A stretch of DNA of 64,000 nucleotides from Curtanaerobium respiraculi (GCF_024609215.1 NZ_JANIPD030000034.1:62001-126000); one strand, 5' to 3'. Positions 16,676 to 25,746 are shown, numbered from the stretch's first letter. Made by a program: numbers and translations. The notes: a model not told the origin generated them from the letters alone.

Positions 16676-17728
16676 TTAGGCGTCGGCCTTCAGGACTACC
16701 TTGAGAGCTCCATCGCGACGTTCTTCGAAAATATCATATCCCTCAGCGACCTGTGAAAGTGGCAACGTATGGGTGATAAGGGGCTTCATATCGAGTTTGC
16801 CTTCTTGGATCAGGCCGATTAATTCGGGGATGCGGTTGGCATTAACCAGGCCCATCTTGATGGTAATGTTCTTAATCCAGAGAGTATTCATAGGAATGGT
16901 TTGAGGTGATTCAAATACGCCGATCAAAGATATGGTTCCTCCAGGCCGCACGCCATCAATGGCTCCTTTGAAGGTGGGTTCGAAACCGTTAGCTTCGATG
17001 GTGACGTCAGCACCACGACCGTCAGTCATGTCTTTTAAGGCTTGCACAACATCAACCTTGTTGGGATTCAATCCATAATCGGCCCAGCCTGTCTTTTGAA
17101 CGAATTCAAGCCTGGACTCATCTATATCTACAGCCACAATTCGGGCTGGTCCCCACAGGCGAGCGGTGGCCATAGCGCACATCCCCACCGGACCGGAGCC
17201 AAATACTGCTACAGTATCGCCAGGTTGGATTTCGCCTCTCTCAGCGCCAAAATATCCGGTGGATAGAATATCCCCTACGAACAGGACATCCTCATCAACC
17301 AGACCTTCGGGAATCAAATGCAATCCGGAATCGGCATAGGGAACTCTCACATAGTCGGCCTGGCAGCCATCGATCATATAGCCGAATATCCAGCTGCCAG
17401 TGGTGCACTGAGAATAAAGGCCCCGGCGGCAATAGAAGCATTGCATGCATTGGGTGACACAGGATACTGCGACCTTGTCGCCTTTTTTAAACTTGGATAC
17501 ACCGGAACCGACTTCTTCGACGATCCCGCAGAACTCGTGGCCGATTATTCTGCCTGGCTCGACTTCGGGCATTCCGCCATGGCGGATGTGCTTGTCGGTT
17601 CCGCAGATGGTTGAAGTGGTAACCTTGACGATGGCGTCAGTTGGTAATTGGATTTGCGGCTTGGGTACCTGATCAAGGCTCATGTTTTCCGGACCGTGGT
17701 ATACAAACGCTTTCATGGTGTCTGCCAT
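16676..17728 (-). CDS. Zinc-dependent medium-chain alcohol dehydrogenase
   Basis: MDR-family NAD(P)-dependent dehydrogenase of 350 residues from ATG 17728, preceded by a strong GAGGAGG. Visible features: catalytic zinc ligands Cys42 and GHE (His64, Glu65), structural zinc cysteines at 94, 97, 100 and 108, and the Rossmann loop GSGPVG (177-182). It is closest in look to secondary alcohol, threonine or sugar-alcohol dehydrogenases; the substrate cannot be read. Codon use and base composition are clearly more AT-rich than its neighbours, and the gene lies between duplicated tRNA-Pro segments, so I infer lateral transfer, perhaps from a Firmicute. An AT-rich inverted repeat (17744-17761) lies just before the ribosome binding site. 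Confidence 0.92.
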   Translation of the reverse strand: MADTMKAFVYHGPENMSLDQVPKPQIQLPTDAIVKVTTSTICGTDKHIRHGGMPEVEPGRIIGHEFCGIVEEVGSGVSKFKKGDKVAVSCVTQCMQCFYCRRGLYSQCTTGSWIFGYMIDGCQADYVRVPYADSGLHLIPEGLVDEDVLFVGDILSTGYFGAERGEIQPGDTVAVFGSGPVGMCAMATARLWGPARIVAVDIDESRLEFVQKTGWADYGLNPNKVDVVQALKDMTDGRGADVTIEANGFEPTFKGAIDGVRPGGTISLIGVFESPQTIPMNTLWIKNITIKMGLVNANRIPELIGLIQEGKLDMKPLITHTLPLSQVAEGYDIFEERRDGALKVVLKADA

Positions 17729-17947
17729 TTTTATTCCTCCTCTAATTTTAAAAAAAATTAAGGAACATCGATGCGAACCGTGCGCCAGATTGCCATACAC
17801 TCTCTAGAAATGACAAAAACCGATGATAAAAAACTTCAAGGGTTGTTTTTCCACATCGGCCTTCTTCTGAGCCCCCATAGGGATCTCGTTAGACTACTAG
17901 TAATTTAACAAAGTGCAGCGAGTTATCATTCACACCCTATTTGGCGG

Positions 17948-18486
17948 TTAAGACCCTATCGAAAAATATGGCATGCATCCAAAAGTCATTCTCGGGTTCC
18001 AGTTCGTCTGCATGGTGTATGGCTTTGGCTCCCGATTTACTTTCGAAATAGCCAAGGTATCGATAGTATGCATTTCAACCACTTCCATTCGGGCTGCTTT
18101 TACCACCTCTTTTCCGGTTGAAGTTGCAATAATATATTTCCCAACATCGGTTAAGAAACCTTTGCCGGCATAGTAAGCATATCATTCCGTGTTACTATTT
18201 TGGAATTACTCACACCTTTTCCCAATTTTTTCTTGGAGATATTGTCCTGATAATTAATTTTTTCGATTACCGTAATGGCTTCCTGTAGGCAGAGACGGAA
18301 GTCCTCATGAAAAGCTATAGCTTGGTCGACCATATTCAGGGCGGAGAGAACTTCCTCCCTTTCCCTACCCCACAGATCGCGAGTAATATCGGTGCCGGTT
18401 GTGGAGGGTAGGCTGTTTTTACCGCAGCGAGGTAGAGTTCTTACCATCCTTAAGGAAAAAATTCTTACCATACCAAGGAAAAACAC
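17948..18486 (-). pseudogene. Degraded AT-rich gene of unknown family
   Basis: Two overlapping minus-strand frames appear to be one decayed gene. The first (ATG 18486 to TAA 18151) includes TDITRDLWGREREEVLSALN and ends MPAKVS. Near 18165 the reading shifts into a frame starting AGKGFLTDVGKYIIATSTGK and running to a TAA at 17948. The composition matches the adjacent alcohol dehydrogenase rather than the chromosome. I do not recognise the family. No convincing start or ribosome site is visible, and it could instead be non-coding DNA carried with the insert. Confidence 0.4.
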
Positions 18487-18594
18487 CTTGACATTGGCAG
18501 CCGGTAGTGGTCGATATGATAGGTAGCCTTTAGATTTGTGCGTGCAGCGCTTGAGCAGCTACGAACTTCTCAAATGCTGTAAGAACACTCGTGA

Positions 18595-18671
18595 TGGTTG
18601 GGACGACAGGATTCGAACCTGCGACATCTTGCCCCCAAAGCAAGCGCGCCACCAAACTGCGCCACGTCCCG
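18595..18671 (-). pseudogene. Diverged second tRNA-Pro (UGG), probably non-functional
   Basis: This copy keeps the anticodon UGG, T-arm and encoded CCA but differs from the copy at 16335 at the first acceptor pair (C1 now faces A72), at the last anticodon-loop base (A to G), and in the D-loop (A to G). The broken terminal acceptor pair suggests a pseudo-tRNA. It could still be charged, because a mismatch at 1-72 is tolerated in some tRNAs. Confidence 0.7.
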
Positions 18672-18770
18672 CTGCGACTTAGCGCGCCCCCAGCAGCAAA
18701 CCCCGAGGCGGACGGCTATTTTCCCTCCAATTCCGCGCGGAGGGCCCGAAGCGCCGCGCCGCGGTGGCTG
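18595..18770. repeat. Right copy of the tRNA-Pro/rdgB-end duplication
   Basis: This is the partner of 16335-16508 and includes the 3' end of the intact rdgB. Similarity stops beyond GGCTGAC at 18770, inside rdgB. Such bracketing duplications are what integration at a tRNA 3' end, or homologous capture of foreign DNA, leaves behind. Confidence 0.9.
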
Positions 18771-19312
18771 ACCTCGTTCTTCCGATTCTGGCTTACCTGC
18801 GCGAGCGTGAGCTCGCCGCCGAAGCAGTCGGGGATGAACAACGGGTCGTACCCGAAGCCCTGGTCGCCCTTCAGCTCATGGCCGATACGCCCCTCGATGG
18901 TCCCTTCGGCAACGGTTTCCGAGCCATCGTCGTCGATGAACACGAGCGTGCACACAAAACGCGCCATGCGCTTCTCGTCGGGGACGGAAGCGAGCTCCCG
19001 CAACAGCTTCGCGTTATTCGCCGCATCGTTGCCGTCCTCTCCCGCATACCGCGAGGAATACACGCCGGGCGCGCCGCCGAGGGCATCCACCTCCAACCCC
19101 GAATCGTCTGCCAGAACCGCCCCGCCCGCGAGGGCGCGGGCCGCGCGCGCCTTGATACGAGCGTTCCCCAGAAACGTGCCGGCGTCCTCAACCGGATCGG
19201 ATTCGACGCCCGCCTCACGCAGCGTCTGGAACGTCCACCCCTCGAAGTTGAGGACGGTTTCGATCTCCGCGACCTTATGGGCGTTGTTGCTTGCGATGAC
19301 GACGTTCTTCAT
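18716..19312 (-). CDS. rdgB: XTP/dITP pyrophosphatase RdgB (HAM1 family)
   Basis: House-cleaning enzyme that hydrolyses dITP, dITP-like and XTP to monophosphates, keeping inosine and xanthine out of DNA. The 198-residue protein begins MKNVVIASNNAHKVAEI, with the family substrate motif SNN-x-x-K (residues 8-13). It also has ADDSGLEVDAL (catalytic Asp), APGVYSSRYAG, GYDPLF and SHRGAAL near the end, all HAM1 hallmarks, at typical length. Its last codons lie inside the duplicated segment, but the gene itself is complete. It follows the PPDK regulator by 29 bases. Confidence 0.96.
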   Translation of the reverse strand: MKNVVIASNNAHKVAEIETVLNFEGWTFQTLREAGVESDPVEDAGTFLGNARIKARAARALAGGAVLADDSGLEVDALGGAPGVYSSRYAGEDGNDAANNAKLLRELASVPDEKRMARFVCTLVFIDDDGSETVAEGTIEGRIGHELKGDQGFGYDPLFIPDCFGGELTLAQVSQNRKNEVSHRGAALRALRAELEGK

Positions 19313-19341
19313 GGAAGGTTCCTTTCGCCGGCAGCCTGAAC

Positions 19342-20247
19342 TTAAAATGAATCGAGGCGTGGGGAGCCGGTGTCGATGGGGCCCAGCGCCGCTTCAAGGT
19401 AGCGCAGCACTTCCTGCGCGGTCTCCTCCACGGCACGGTTGTCGGTGCGGATGACGATGCACCCGAGCTTGCGCATCAAGGCGTGGGCGTTCTCCAGATC
19501 CTCGGCGATGGCGATGGGGTCGGTGTAGTTCGCAGCGACCACCGCCTGCACGCCGCTGCCGATCCTGCGCTTGCGCACCCCCGCGAGCACCTCCACCGAC
19601 GTCATGAGCCCGAACAGGCGCGCGGGCTGAACCTGATAGATCTCCTCGGGGGGCTCGGACGCCGAATCCAGGGGCACGTTCGCCACGCGGAACCCGTCCT
19701 GCGCCAGATAGATCGACGTCGGCGTCTTCCCGCTGCGCGACACGCCCAGAAGCACGATATCGGCTTTGGGAAGATCCTGCGGATTGCGCCCGTCGTCGTG
19801 CGCGATGGTAAACCGCACGGCGTCCAGGCGGTTGAAATAGCGCTCGTCGGTGACATGCAGCATACCCGCCTGCTGGTATGGCAAACGCTCGCTGACCCGC
19901 GAGATCGCGCGCACCGGGCCGGTCAGCAGGTCGACCGCGGCGAACTGGTTGTGCGTGTCGAAGAACGCGACCAGCTCGGAGTGAAGCTTCTCCTGGGCGA
20001 CGGTGTAGTACACCACCATGCGCGGGTCCTTGTACATATCGCCGTGCATGAGCGAATGGTCGAGCAGCCAATCGCGAACGTTTTCGAAAAAGGTGGCGTT
20101 GGAATACAGCTCGATCCGCGGGTCAGGCTCGCCGAACTGGCTCGCGGCGGCACGGGCGATGGCAGTCGCCGTCGTGCCAACGGAGTCGCTGATGACGTGG
20201 ATCGTGGCCGTCAACGTGCACGGGTTCCCATAGGTGATGATGCCCAT
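19342..20247 (-). CDS. Pyruvate, phosphate dikinase regulatory protein (DUF299)
   Basis: Bifunctional Ser/Thr kinase and phosphorylase that inactivates PPDK (or PEP synthase) with ADP and reactivates it with Pi. The 301-residue protein has the family N-terminal motif HVISDSVGTTA and the P-loop LLGVSRSGKTPTS, followed by SIYLAQDGFRVANVPL, which is diagnostic of DUF299. ATG 20247 gives an extension of roughly 15 residues before the motif; a TTG 12 codons in is an alternative start. It follows glyS by five bases. The glyQ-glyS-regulator order recurs in other bacteria, often with ppdK nearby, but ppdK is not here. Confidence 0.92.
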   Translation of the reverse strand: MGIITYGNPCTLTATIHVISDSVGTTATAIARAAASQFGEPDPRIELYSNATFFENVRDWLLDHSLMHGDMYKDPRMVVYYTVAQEKLHSELVAFFDTHNQFAAVDLLTGPVRAISRVSERLPYQQAGMLHVTDERYFNRLDAVRFTIAHDDGRNPQDLPKADIVLLGVSRSGKTPTSIYLAQDGFRVANVPLDSASEPPEEIYQVQPARLFGLMTSVEVLAGVRKRRIGSGVQAVVAANYTDPIAIAEDLENAHALMRKLGCIVIRTDNRAVEETAQEVLRYLEAALGPIDTGSPRLDSF

Positions 20248-20252
20248 GGCCG

Positions 20253-22340
20253 CTAAGCCCTCTTCGCGAGTTTCCCGAAATCGGCGACTCCGGTGAAGAC
20301 GGCCACGAACTTGTTCAGCAGGCGCAGGCGGTTCGCGCGCAGCGCCACGTCATCGTCCATGACCCGCACTTCATCGAAGAACGCGTCGATCGGCCCGCGC
20401 AATGCGGCGAGCTGCCGCAAGGCCGCGGGGTAATCATGCGCGGAAAGCGCCTGCGGGACCGCCTCGGCCGCGGCGGCGACGGCATCGTCAAGGGACGACT
20501 CCACCCCGCCGAAGAGCGCCGGGTCGACCTCGGTGCCCAGGGAGGCGTCGCGCAGGTTGTTCGCTCGGGCATAGGCGATCGCGAGGTTGCCCATGACCTC
20601 CGGGGACTGCGTGCGGGCGGCCTCGAGGGCGCGCACGCGGCTGCAGACGATCGCCGGCTCCGCCACACCGGTGGCGAGCACGGAATCGACGGCATCCGCC
20701 GCAGCCCCCCGGTCGCGCAGGATCACCTTGGTGCGCGTGGCGAAGAAATCGATGACGGCGGCGCGGGCGGCGGCGGCATCGAACACGATGCCCTGGTCGG
20801 CGAAGGCGGCCAGCGATTCGTCAACGCTGCTTCCCAGCGAAACCGGCAGGCCGGCGTCGAGCATGCCCACGATGCCGATGGCGCCGCGGCGCAGCCCGAA
20901 CGGATCGCTCGACCCCGTGGGACCTTGCCGCACGGCGAACAGGCCGCAGATGGTGTCCAGCTTATCGGCGAAGGCGACAAGCTTGCCCACCGTGGAATCG
21001 GGGGCGGCATCACCCGCGAACCGCGGCTGGTAGTGCTGTCCGATGGCGCGTGCCACCTGAGGGGTCTCCCCTGCGGCTGCCGCGTAGTAGCTCCCCATCA
21101 CGCCCTGCACGCTGGTGAACTCGATGACGGCGTTCGTCACGAGGTCCGCCTTGCACAGATACGCGGCGCGTTCCAAATCCGCCGCGTCGGCTGCGGGCAA
21201 GCCCGCCTCCCGCCCGAGGAAGCGGGCCAGCCGCTGCAGGCGGAGGGCCTTGGCGCGAACCGTGCCCAAAGATTCCTGGAACACGACCTGATCGAGCTTC
21301 TCGACGTATGCCTCGAGGGGCTGCTTCAGGTCCTCCTCGTAGAAGAACTTCGCATCGTCCAGCCGGGCGCGCACCACGCGCTCGTTCCCGTCCACGATGG
21401 TGGCGGCGCAGCGCGGATCGCCGTTGCTCACGATGACGAACTTGTTGGTGAGGGCATGGTCCGCATCGTAGAGCGGGAAGTAGCGCTGGTGCATGAGCAT
21501 CGCATCGACGATGATCTCCTCCGGCACGCGCAGGAACTCCTCGTCGAACGACCCCAGCAGCGGCTGGGGGTACTCGGAGAGGTTCACGACCTCGAGCAGC
21601 GTCTTCGCGGGAAGCTCGGCGGCCAGCCCGGTCTCCTCCTCGATGCGGGCGACGCCCGCGCGGATGATCTCCTCGCGTTCGGCCTCGCTCGGGACCACGT
21701 ACTCTGAGCGCACCACATCGAGCAGGTCGGCCGCGGTGGCGACCTCATGGGGGCCGGGCGCGAGCACCCGGTGTCCCCAGGATACGTTCCCACTGGTCAG
21801 ATTCGCGAACCGTAGGGGAATCACCGCATCGTCGAGCAGCGCGAGGATCCAGCGCACGGGGCGCACAAAGTATTCGCGATAGGCGGCCCAACGCTGGCTG
21901 CGCGGCCATTTGAGGTCCTCGATGAAGCCGGTCAGCACCGTCGGAAGCAAATCGATCACGGGGACGGCGGGCACGCTCTTCGTGGCGAACACGTACTCCA
22001 CGCCACCCACCTCGCGGCGCTCCAGGTCCTCGGGGGCGAGCCCCTTGCCGCGTGCGAAGCCGATGGCCGCCTTCGTGGGCTTGCCCGCCTCGTCGAAGGC
22101 GATCTTCGCGGCAGGGCCCCTGTGCTCTTCCATGAGCGCCTCGGTGGCGTCGGCAACGTCGTAGGCCATCACGATGATGCGCCGCGGGCTCGTGCGCACC
22201 GCGAAGCTCCCGTACGGGATGCGGGCGGCATCGAACGCGGCGGGAACCATGCCCTGCAGCTGGTCGGCGGCAGCATGCAGGTCGAACGCGGGAATCTCTT
22301 CGACGCCGATTTCGAAGGCGAGCGTATGCGTCTGGGCCAT
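20253..22340 (-). CDS. glyS: Glycyl-tRNA synthetase beta subunit
   Basis: The beta chain of the tetrameric (alpha2-beta2) class II glycyl-tRNA synthetase; it recognises tRNA-Gly and carries an HD-like domain and a C-terminal anticodon-binding-like region. The 695-residue protein begins MAQTHTLAFEIGVEEIPAFD, the standard GlyS beginning, with FLPT-type region IDLLPTVLTGFIEDLKWP, VSNGDPR and FYEEDLKQPL. Upstream in-frame codons to 22508 overlap glyQ and are not family-like, so ATG 22340 is chosen. It is two bases from the glyQ stop, so subunit synthesis is probably coupled. Confidence 0.96.
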   Translation of the reverse strand: MAQTHTLAFEIGVEEIPAFDLHAAADQLQGMVPAAFDAARIPYGSFAVRTSPRRIIVMAYDVADATEALMEEHRGPAAKIAFDEAGKPTKAAIGFARGKGLAPEDLERREVGGVEYVFATKSVPAVPVIDLLPTVLTGFIEDLKWPRSQRWAAYREYFVRPVRWILALLDDAVIPLRFANLTSGNVSWGHRVLAPGPHEVATAADLLDVVRSEYVVPSEAEREEIIRAGVARIEEETGLAAELPAKTLLEVVNLSEYPQPLLGSFDEEFLRVPEEIIVDAMLMHQRYFPLYDADHALTNKFVIVSNGDPRCAATIVDGNERVVRARLDDAKFFYEEDLKQPLEAYVEKLDQVVFQESLGTVRAKALRLQRLARFLGREAGLPAADAADLERAAYLCKADLVTNAVIEFTSVQGVMGSYYAAAAGETPQVARAIGQHYQPRFAGDAAPDSTVGKLVAFADKLDTICGLFAVRQGPTGSSDPFGLRRGAIGIVGMLDAGLPVSLGSSVDESLAAFADQGIVFDAAAARAAVIDFFATRTKVILRDRGAAADAVDSVLATGVAEPAIVCSRVRALEAARTQSPEVMGNLAIAYARANNLRDASLGTEVDPALFGGVESSLDDAVAAAAEAVPQALSAHDYPAALRQLAALRGPIDAFFDEVRVMDDDVALRANRLRLLNKFVAVFTGVADFGKLAKRA

Positions 22341-22342
22341 GG

Positions 22343-23272
22343 CTACTCCCCCTTCTCTTCCCCGCCGGCGGGCGCTGCGCCCACCACCGAGTCCAGATAC
22401 ACGCCGCAGCACTCCTTCACCATGCTGCGCACGCGCAGGATGTAGGCCATGCGCTCGGTCGCGCTGATGACGCCGCGCGCATCGAGCAGGTTGAACGTGT
22501 GCCCGCACTTGAGCACCCAGTCGTACGCCGGCAGCGCCAGGTCCTTCCCCAGGCAGCGCTTGGCCTCTGCCTCGCAGTCGTCGAACAGCTTGAAGAGGAA
22601 GCCGGTGTCGGCGACCTCGAAGTTATATGCGCTGAACTCGCGCTCGTTCTCCAGGTACACGTCGCCGTAGGTGAACTCCACCCCGTCGTCGCCGCGGGCC
22701 CAGACGATGTCGTAGACGCTGTCCACGCCCTGGATGTACATGGTCAGACGCTCGAGTCCGTAGGCGATCTCCACGGGAACCGGAGCGCATTCGTAGCCGC
22801 CGACCTGTTGGAAGTAGGTGAACTGCGTCACCTCCATGCCGTTGAGCCAGACCTCCCAGCCCAGGCCCCAGGCGCCCAGCGTGGGGCTCTCCCAGTCGTC
22901 CTCGACGAAGCGGACGTCGTGCTCGGCGGGTTCGATGCCGATGGCGCGCAGGCTGTCCAGGTACAGGTCCTGGATGTTGTCCGGCGAGGGCTTCATGAGC
23001 ACCTGGAACTGGTAGTAGAACTGCAGGCGGTTGGGGTTCTCGCCGTAGCGGCCGTCGGTGGGGCGGCGGCAACCCTGCACGTACGCGGTGCGCCAGGTAT
23101 CGGGGCCCAGGCTGCGCAGGAGCGTGGCGGTGTGGTTGGTTCCCGCGCCCACCGCGCCGTCGTAGGGTTGCAGGACGGTGCATCCCTGGGACGCCCAGAA
23201 GCGCTGAAGGTTCATGATGACGTCCTGGAACGTGGGGGCGGGGCCGGTTCCGGTTCTTGCGGCTTGTGCCAT
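22343..23272 (-). CDS. glyQ: Glycyl-tRNA synthetase alpha subunit
   Basis: Catalytic chain of the heterotetrameric glycyl-tRNA synthetase. The protein (309 residues from ATG 23272) contains [54 protein letters not shown] and YGLERLTMY, which together are unmistakable for GlyQ. The frame is open further upstream, but those residues overlap lepB. No T-box leader fits in the 11 bases after lepB, so the synthetase seems to be expressed from the operon promoter. Confidence 0.97.
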   Translation of the reverse strand: MAQAARTGTGPAPTFQDVIMNLQRFWASQGCTVLQPYDGAVGAGTNHTATLLRSLGPDTWRTAYVQGCRRPTDGRYGENPNRLQFYYQFQVLMKPSPDNIQDLYLDSLRAIGIEPAEHDVRFVEDDWESPTLGAWGLGWEVWLNGMEVTQFTYFQQVGGYECAPVPVEIAYGLERLTMYIQGVDSVYDIVWARGDDGVEFTYGDVYLENEREFSAYNFEVADTGFLFKLFDDCEAEAKRCLGKDLALPAYDWVLKCGHTFNLLDARGVISATERMAYILRVRSMVKECCGVYLDSVVGAAPAGGEEKGE

Positions 23273-23283
23273 GGTGCTCCTAT

Positions 23284-23838
23284 CTAGTTGAGTGCGCCCG
23301 CGCGGTCGAGGGGCCAGTAGGTGAATATGACGTGACCGCTGATCGAGGTCGCCGGCACCGCGCCGAAGTAGCGCGAATCGGCGGAGTTCGTGCGGTTGTC
23401 GCCCATGACCCACACGCACCCTTCGGGTACGGTGTAGGGGTAGGCGATCGTCACGCCCGCCGCGGGGGTCAGAGGCTCGCTGGGAAGGCCGTTGGTGTAA
23501 GGCTCCTGCTGGGGAAGGCCGTTGACGTACACGGTCCCCCCTTCGAGGTCGACGGTGTCGCCGCCGGTGGCTATGATGCGTTTCACCAGCGTGCGGCCCG
23601 GCCGCTCGGGATCGTCGAACGTGACCACCTCGCCCGCTTGCGGATCGCGCAGGTAGTAGCTGACGCGTTCGCTGAACACATGGTCCTGGACCATGATGGT
23701 TGTCTCCATCGAGCCCGAGGGGACCTGGTACGGTGTGACGACGAAGGTGCGCAGCAGCCAGACCGCCGCCATGACCGCGACCAGCATGACGATGAAGTTG
23801 AGTATGCTGAGCAGCGGGTTGCGATGCCCTTCTGCCAT
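23284..23838 (-). CDS. lepB: Signal peptidase I LepB
   Basis: Membrane serine protease that removes signal peptides on the outer face of the membrane. The 184-residue protein has one N-terminal membrane helix (about 12-30) followed by the catalytic motif PSGSMETTI with nucleophilic Ser, then [12 protein letters not shown] with the general-base Lys, and [14 protein letters not shown] (box E). Gram-positive-like architecture with a single anchor. Ribosome site AAGGAG precedes the ATG. A TATCAT hexamer lies about 50 bases upstream, but no matching -35 is clear. Confidence 0.95.
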   Translation of the reverse strand: MAEGHRNPLLSILNFIVMLVAVMAAVWLLRTFVVTPYQVPSGSMETTIMVQDHVFSERVSYYLRDPQAGEVVTFDDPERPGRTLVKRIIATGGDTVDLEGGTVYVNGLPQQEPYTNGLPSEPLTPAAGVTIAYPYTVPEGCVWVMGDNRTNSADSRYFGAVPATSISGHVIFTYWPLDRAGALN

Positions 23839-24036
23839 ACGGCCGCTCCTTGAAAACAGAGGTGTTGTCGATGCGAGTGGTTATGATACCGCTTCCCCGC
23901 GGCGATGGCGTTCGTCTGGATTAACTCAACAGAATAGATCGCCCCCGCCGATTGCGGGCCGACTGCGCGGCCGGGCGACCGAAGGGCGAAACGACCTCCT
24001 CTGCCATGCGCGAAGACGGACTCGAGGATGCAATCG

Positions 24037-24708
24037 CTACAAGAGGTCGGGGCGCAGGCGGCGGGTGCGCTCAAGCGATTGCTCGCGACGCCAGGCGGCG
24101 ACCTTCGCATGGTCCCCGGAGAGCAGCACCGGCGGCACGTCCATGCCGCGGAAAGATGCGGGGCGCGTGTACTGCGGATACTCGAGCAGGCCGTCGGAGA
24201 AGCTCTCGTCGAGGGCGCTGTTCTCGTCGCCTAGCACGCCTGGCAGAAGGCGCACGACCGCGTCGATGATCACCATGCTGGCGAGCTCCCCGCTGGTGAG
24301 CACATAGTCGCCCAGGGAGTAGCAAGCGTCTGCCAGCTTGTAGGCGCGCTCGTCGATGCCCTCGTAATGCCCGCAGACGAACAGCAGCCGCCGCTTGCCC
24401 GCCAGAAGCCGGGCGTGATCCTGCTTGAACGGCGTGCCGGCGGGGGCGAGGAAGATCGTGAAAGGCTCATCGGCGGCCGAGGCGGCGATCTCGTCGTACG
24501 CCTCGAATATGGGAGCGCATTTCATCACCAGGCCCTGCCCGCCGCCGTAGGGCTCGTCGTCGGTGGTGCGATGCCGATCGTGCGTCCAGTCGCGCAGGTC
24601 GTGCGCCTTGAATTCGAGCGCGCCCTTCTCCTGCGCGATGCGCATCATGCTGGAGCCCATGACCGAGTCGAACATGGTCGGGAAGGTGGACAACGTCTCG
24701 ATGAGCAC
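24037..24708 (-). CDS. trmD: tRNA (guanine37-N1)-methyltransferase TrmD
   Basis: SPOUT-class SAM-dependent enzyme making m1G37 in tRNAs that read CNN-type codons, including tRNA-Pro (a gene for which is in this window), and so preventing frameshifts. The 223-residue protein has the knot motifs DEPYGGGQGLVMKC, LFVCGHYEGIDERA and YSLGDYVLTSGELA, and TRPASFRGMDVPPVLLSGDH near the end. Its start overlaps rimM closely (one base between the rimM stop and the ATG). Rather short C-terminal tail for the family. Confidence 0.97.
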   Translation of the reverse strand: MLIETLSTFPTMFDSVMGSSMMRIAQEKGALEFKAHDLRDWTHDRHRTTDDEPYGGGQGLVMKCAPIFEAYDEIAASAADEPFTIFLAPAGTPFKQDHARLLAGKRRLLFVCGHYEGIDERAYKLADACYSLGDYVLTSGELASMVIIDAVVRLLPGVLGDENSALDESFSDGLLEYPQYTRPASFRGMDVPPVLLSGDHAKVAAWRREQSLERTRRLRPDLL

Positions 24709-24709
24709 G

Positions 24710-25246
24710 TTACTCCCCCGCTCCCGCGTTCAGGTCGATGAGGCTCTGCGGGATGTCGACCAGAATCAATCCGCTTTCCCCGTCGACCTCGGCGACAAAT
24801 TCGGCAACGGCGGGGATGAGCACCTCGCCGCGGGGACCCTCCACCCGCAGAAGGGCCTGGGCGGGGTTCTCGACGACCTCGGCTACGACTCCCAGGTCCC
24901 CGGCCACGCGGTCGCGGACCCGCCAGCCCTCAAGTCCGACCGGCGCGGCGGCGCCGTCGATATCGTGCGGGAGGTCGGACTTCTCCACCAGGCAGTACGA
25001 CCCGACAAGCTGCTCGGCGGCGCTGCGGTCGGCCACGGCATCGAAGCGCACATCCCAATCGGAGCCGCCCAGAGGATCCGCCGAAACCACGCGGGCCTCG
25101 CGCGGGCCGCGCAGCGTGGGCGGCACGAACCAGACGCGCATGCCGGCCTCAAGCAGAAAGGGAAGCCCGTCCGTGCTGCACACGATCAAGCTTCCCTCGA
25201 GATTACGCGGTTTCACGATGCGCGCGACGCGACGCCACCCGCTCAT
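24710..25246 (-). CDS. rimM: 16S rRNA processing factor RimM
   Basis: Assembly factor for the 30S head that binds S19. The protein has 178 residues. The N-terminal RimM beta-barrel (IVKPRNLEGSLIVCSTDG ...) and the C-terminal PRC-barrel (GVVAEVVENPAQALLRVEGPRGEVLIPAV) are both visible, and the tail VDGESGLILVDIPQSLIDLN is typical. The stop of khpA touches the start, and trmD follows directly; the rpsP-khpA-rimM-trmD order is the widespread ribosome-maturation operon. Confidence 0.93.
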   Translation of the reverse strand: MSGWRRVARIVKPRNLEGSLIVCSTDGLPFLLEAGMRVWFVPPTLRGPREARVVSADPLGGSDWDVRFDAVADRSAAEQLVGSYCLVEKSDLPHDIDGAAAPVGLEGWRVRDRVAGDLGVVAEVVENPAQALLRVEGPRGEVLIPAVAEFVAEVDGESGLILVDIPQSLIDLNAGAGE

Positions 25247-25501
25247 TTAATCGACGATCTCCACATCGACATGCTTGCCCGAGCGCATGGCAGCGGCGCG
25301 TGCGAGCGTGCGAATGGCCTTGATCACGCGGCCCTGGCGGCCGATGACCTTGCCGGCATCCTCTTCGTTGACGGAGATCTCGACCAAGATGTCGCCCCCG
25401 CCCTCCTCGGACTGCACCACGTTCAGGTCGTCCGGGTTGTCGACGATGGATTCGACCAGCATGCGGACCAGGCCCGCCGCATCGATCGTTTGCTCAGACA
25501 T
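25247..25501 (-). CDS. khpA: KH-domain RNA-binding protein KhpA
   Basis: Small RNA-binding protein of 84 residues with a single type II KH domain; partner KhpB is not in the window. The GxxG loop is present as GRQGRV within VIGRQGRVIKAIRTLARAAA. The frame is open upstream to 25576 but that overlaps rpsP, so ATG 25501 (MSEQTIDAAG) two bases past the rpsP stop is chosen. In Firmicutes KhpA affects cell elongation and division; that role here is an extrapolation. Confidence 0.92.
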   Translation of the reverse strand: MSEQTIDAAGLVRMLVESIVDNPDDLNVVQSEEGGGDILVEISVNEEDAGKVIGRQGRVIKAIRTLARAAAMRSGKHVDVEIVD

Positions 25502-25503
25502 TC

Positions 25504-25746
25504 TTATGCTTCCTCGCGGGCGATTTCGATGAGCTTGGCGACGGTATCGGTGGGCTGGGCGCCGTTGGCGATCCACTTGTCGATCTTCTCAATGTCAAGC
25601 TTGATCAGGGACGGCTTCACGTTGGGATTGTAGCGACCCACCTCTTCGATGAGGCGGCCATCGCGCGGGCTGCGCGAGTCGGCGACGACGACGCGGTAGT
25701 AAGCGTACTTCTTGGCGCCGTGGCGGGCAAGGCGAATCTTGACCAT
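25504..25746 (-). CDS. rpsP: 30S ribosomal protein S16
   Basis: Early-assembly 30S protein of 80 residues, with the standard beginning [20 protein letters not shown] and [10 protein letters not shown]. It heads the rpsP-khpA-rimM-trmD run and has its own candidate promoter at 25811-25839, separate from ffh. Confidence 0.98.
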   Translation of the reverse strand: MVKIRLARHGAKKYAYYRVVVADSRSPRDGRLIEEVGRYNPNVKPSLIKLDIEKIDKWIANGAQPTDTVAKLIEIAREEA

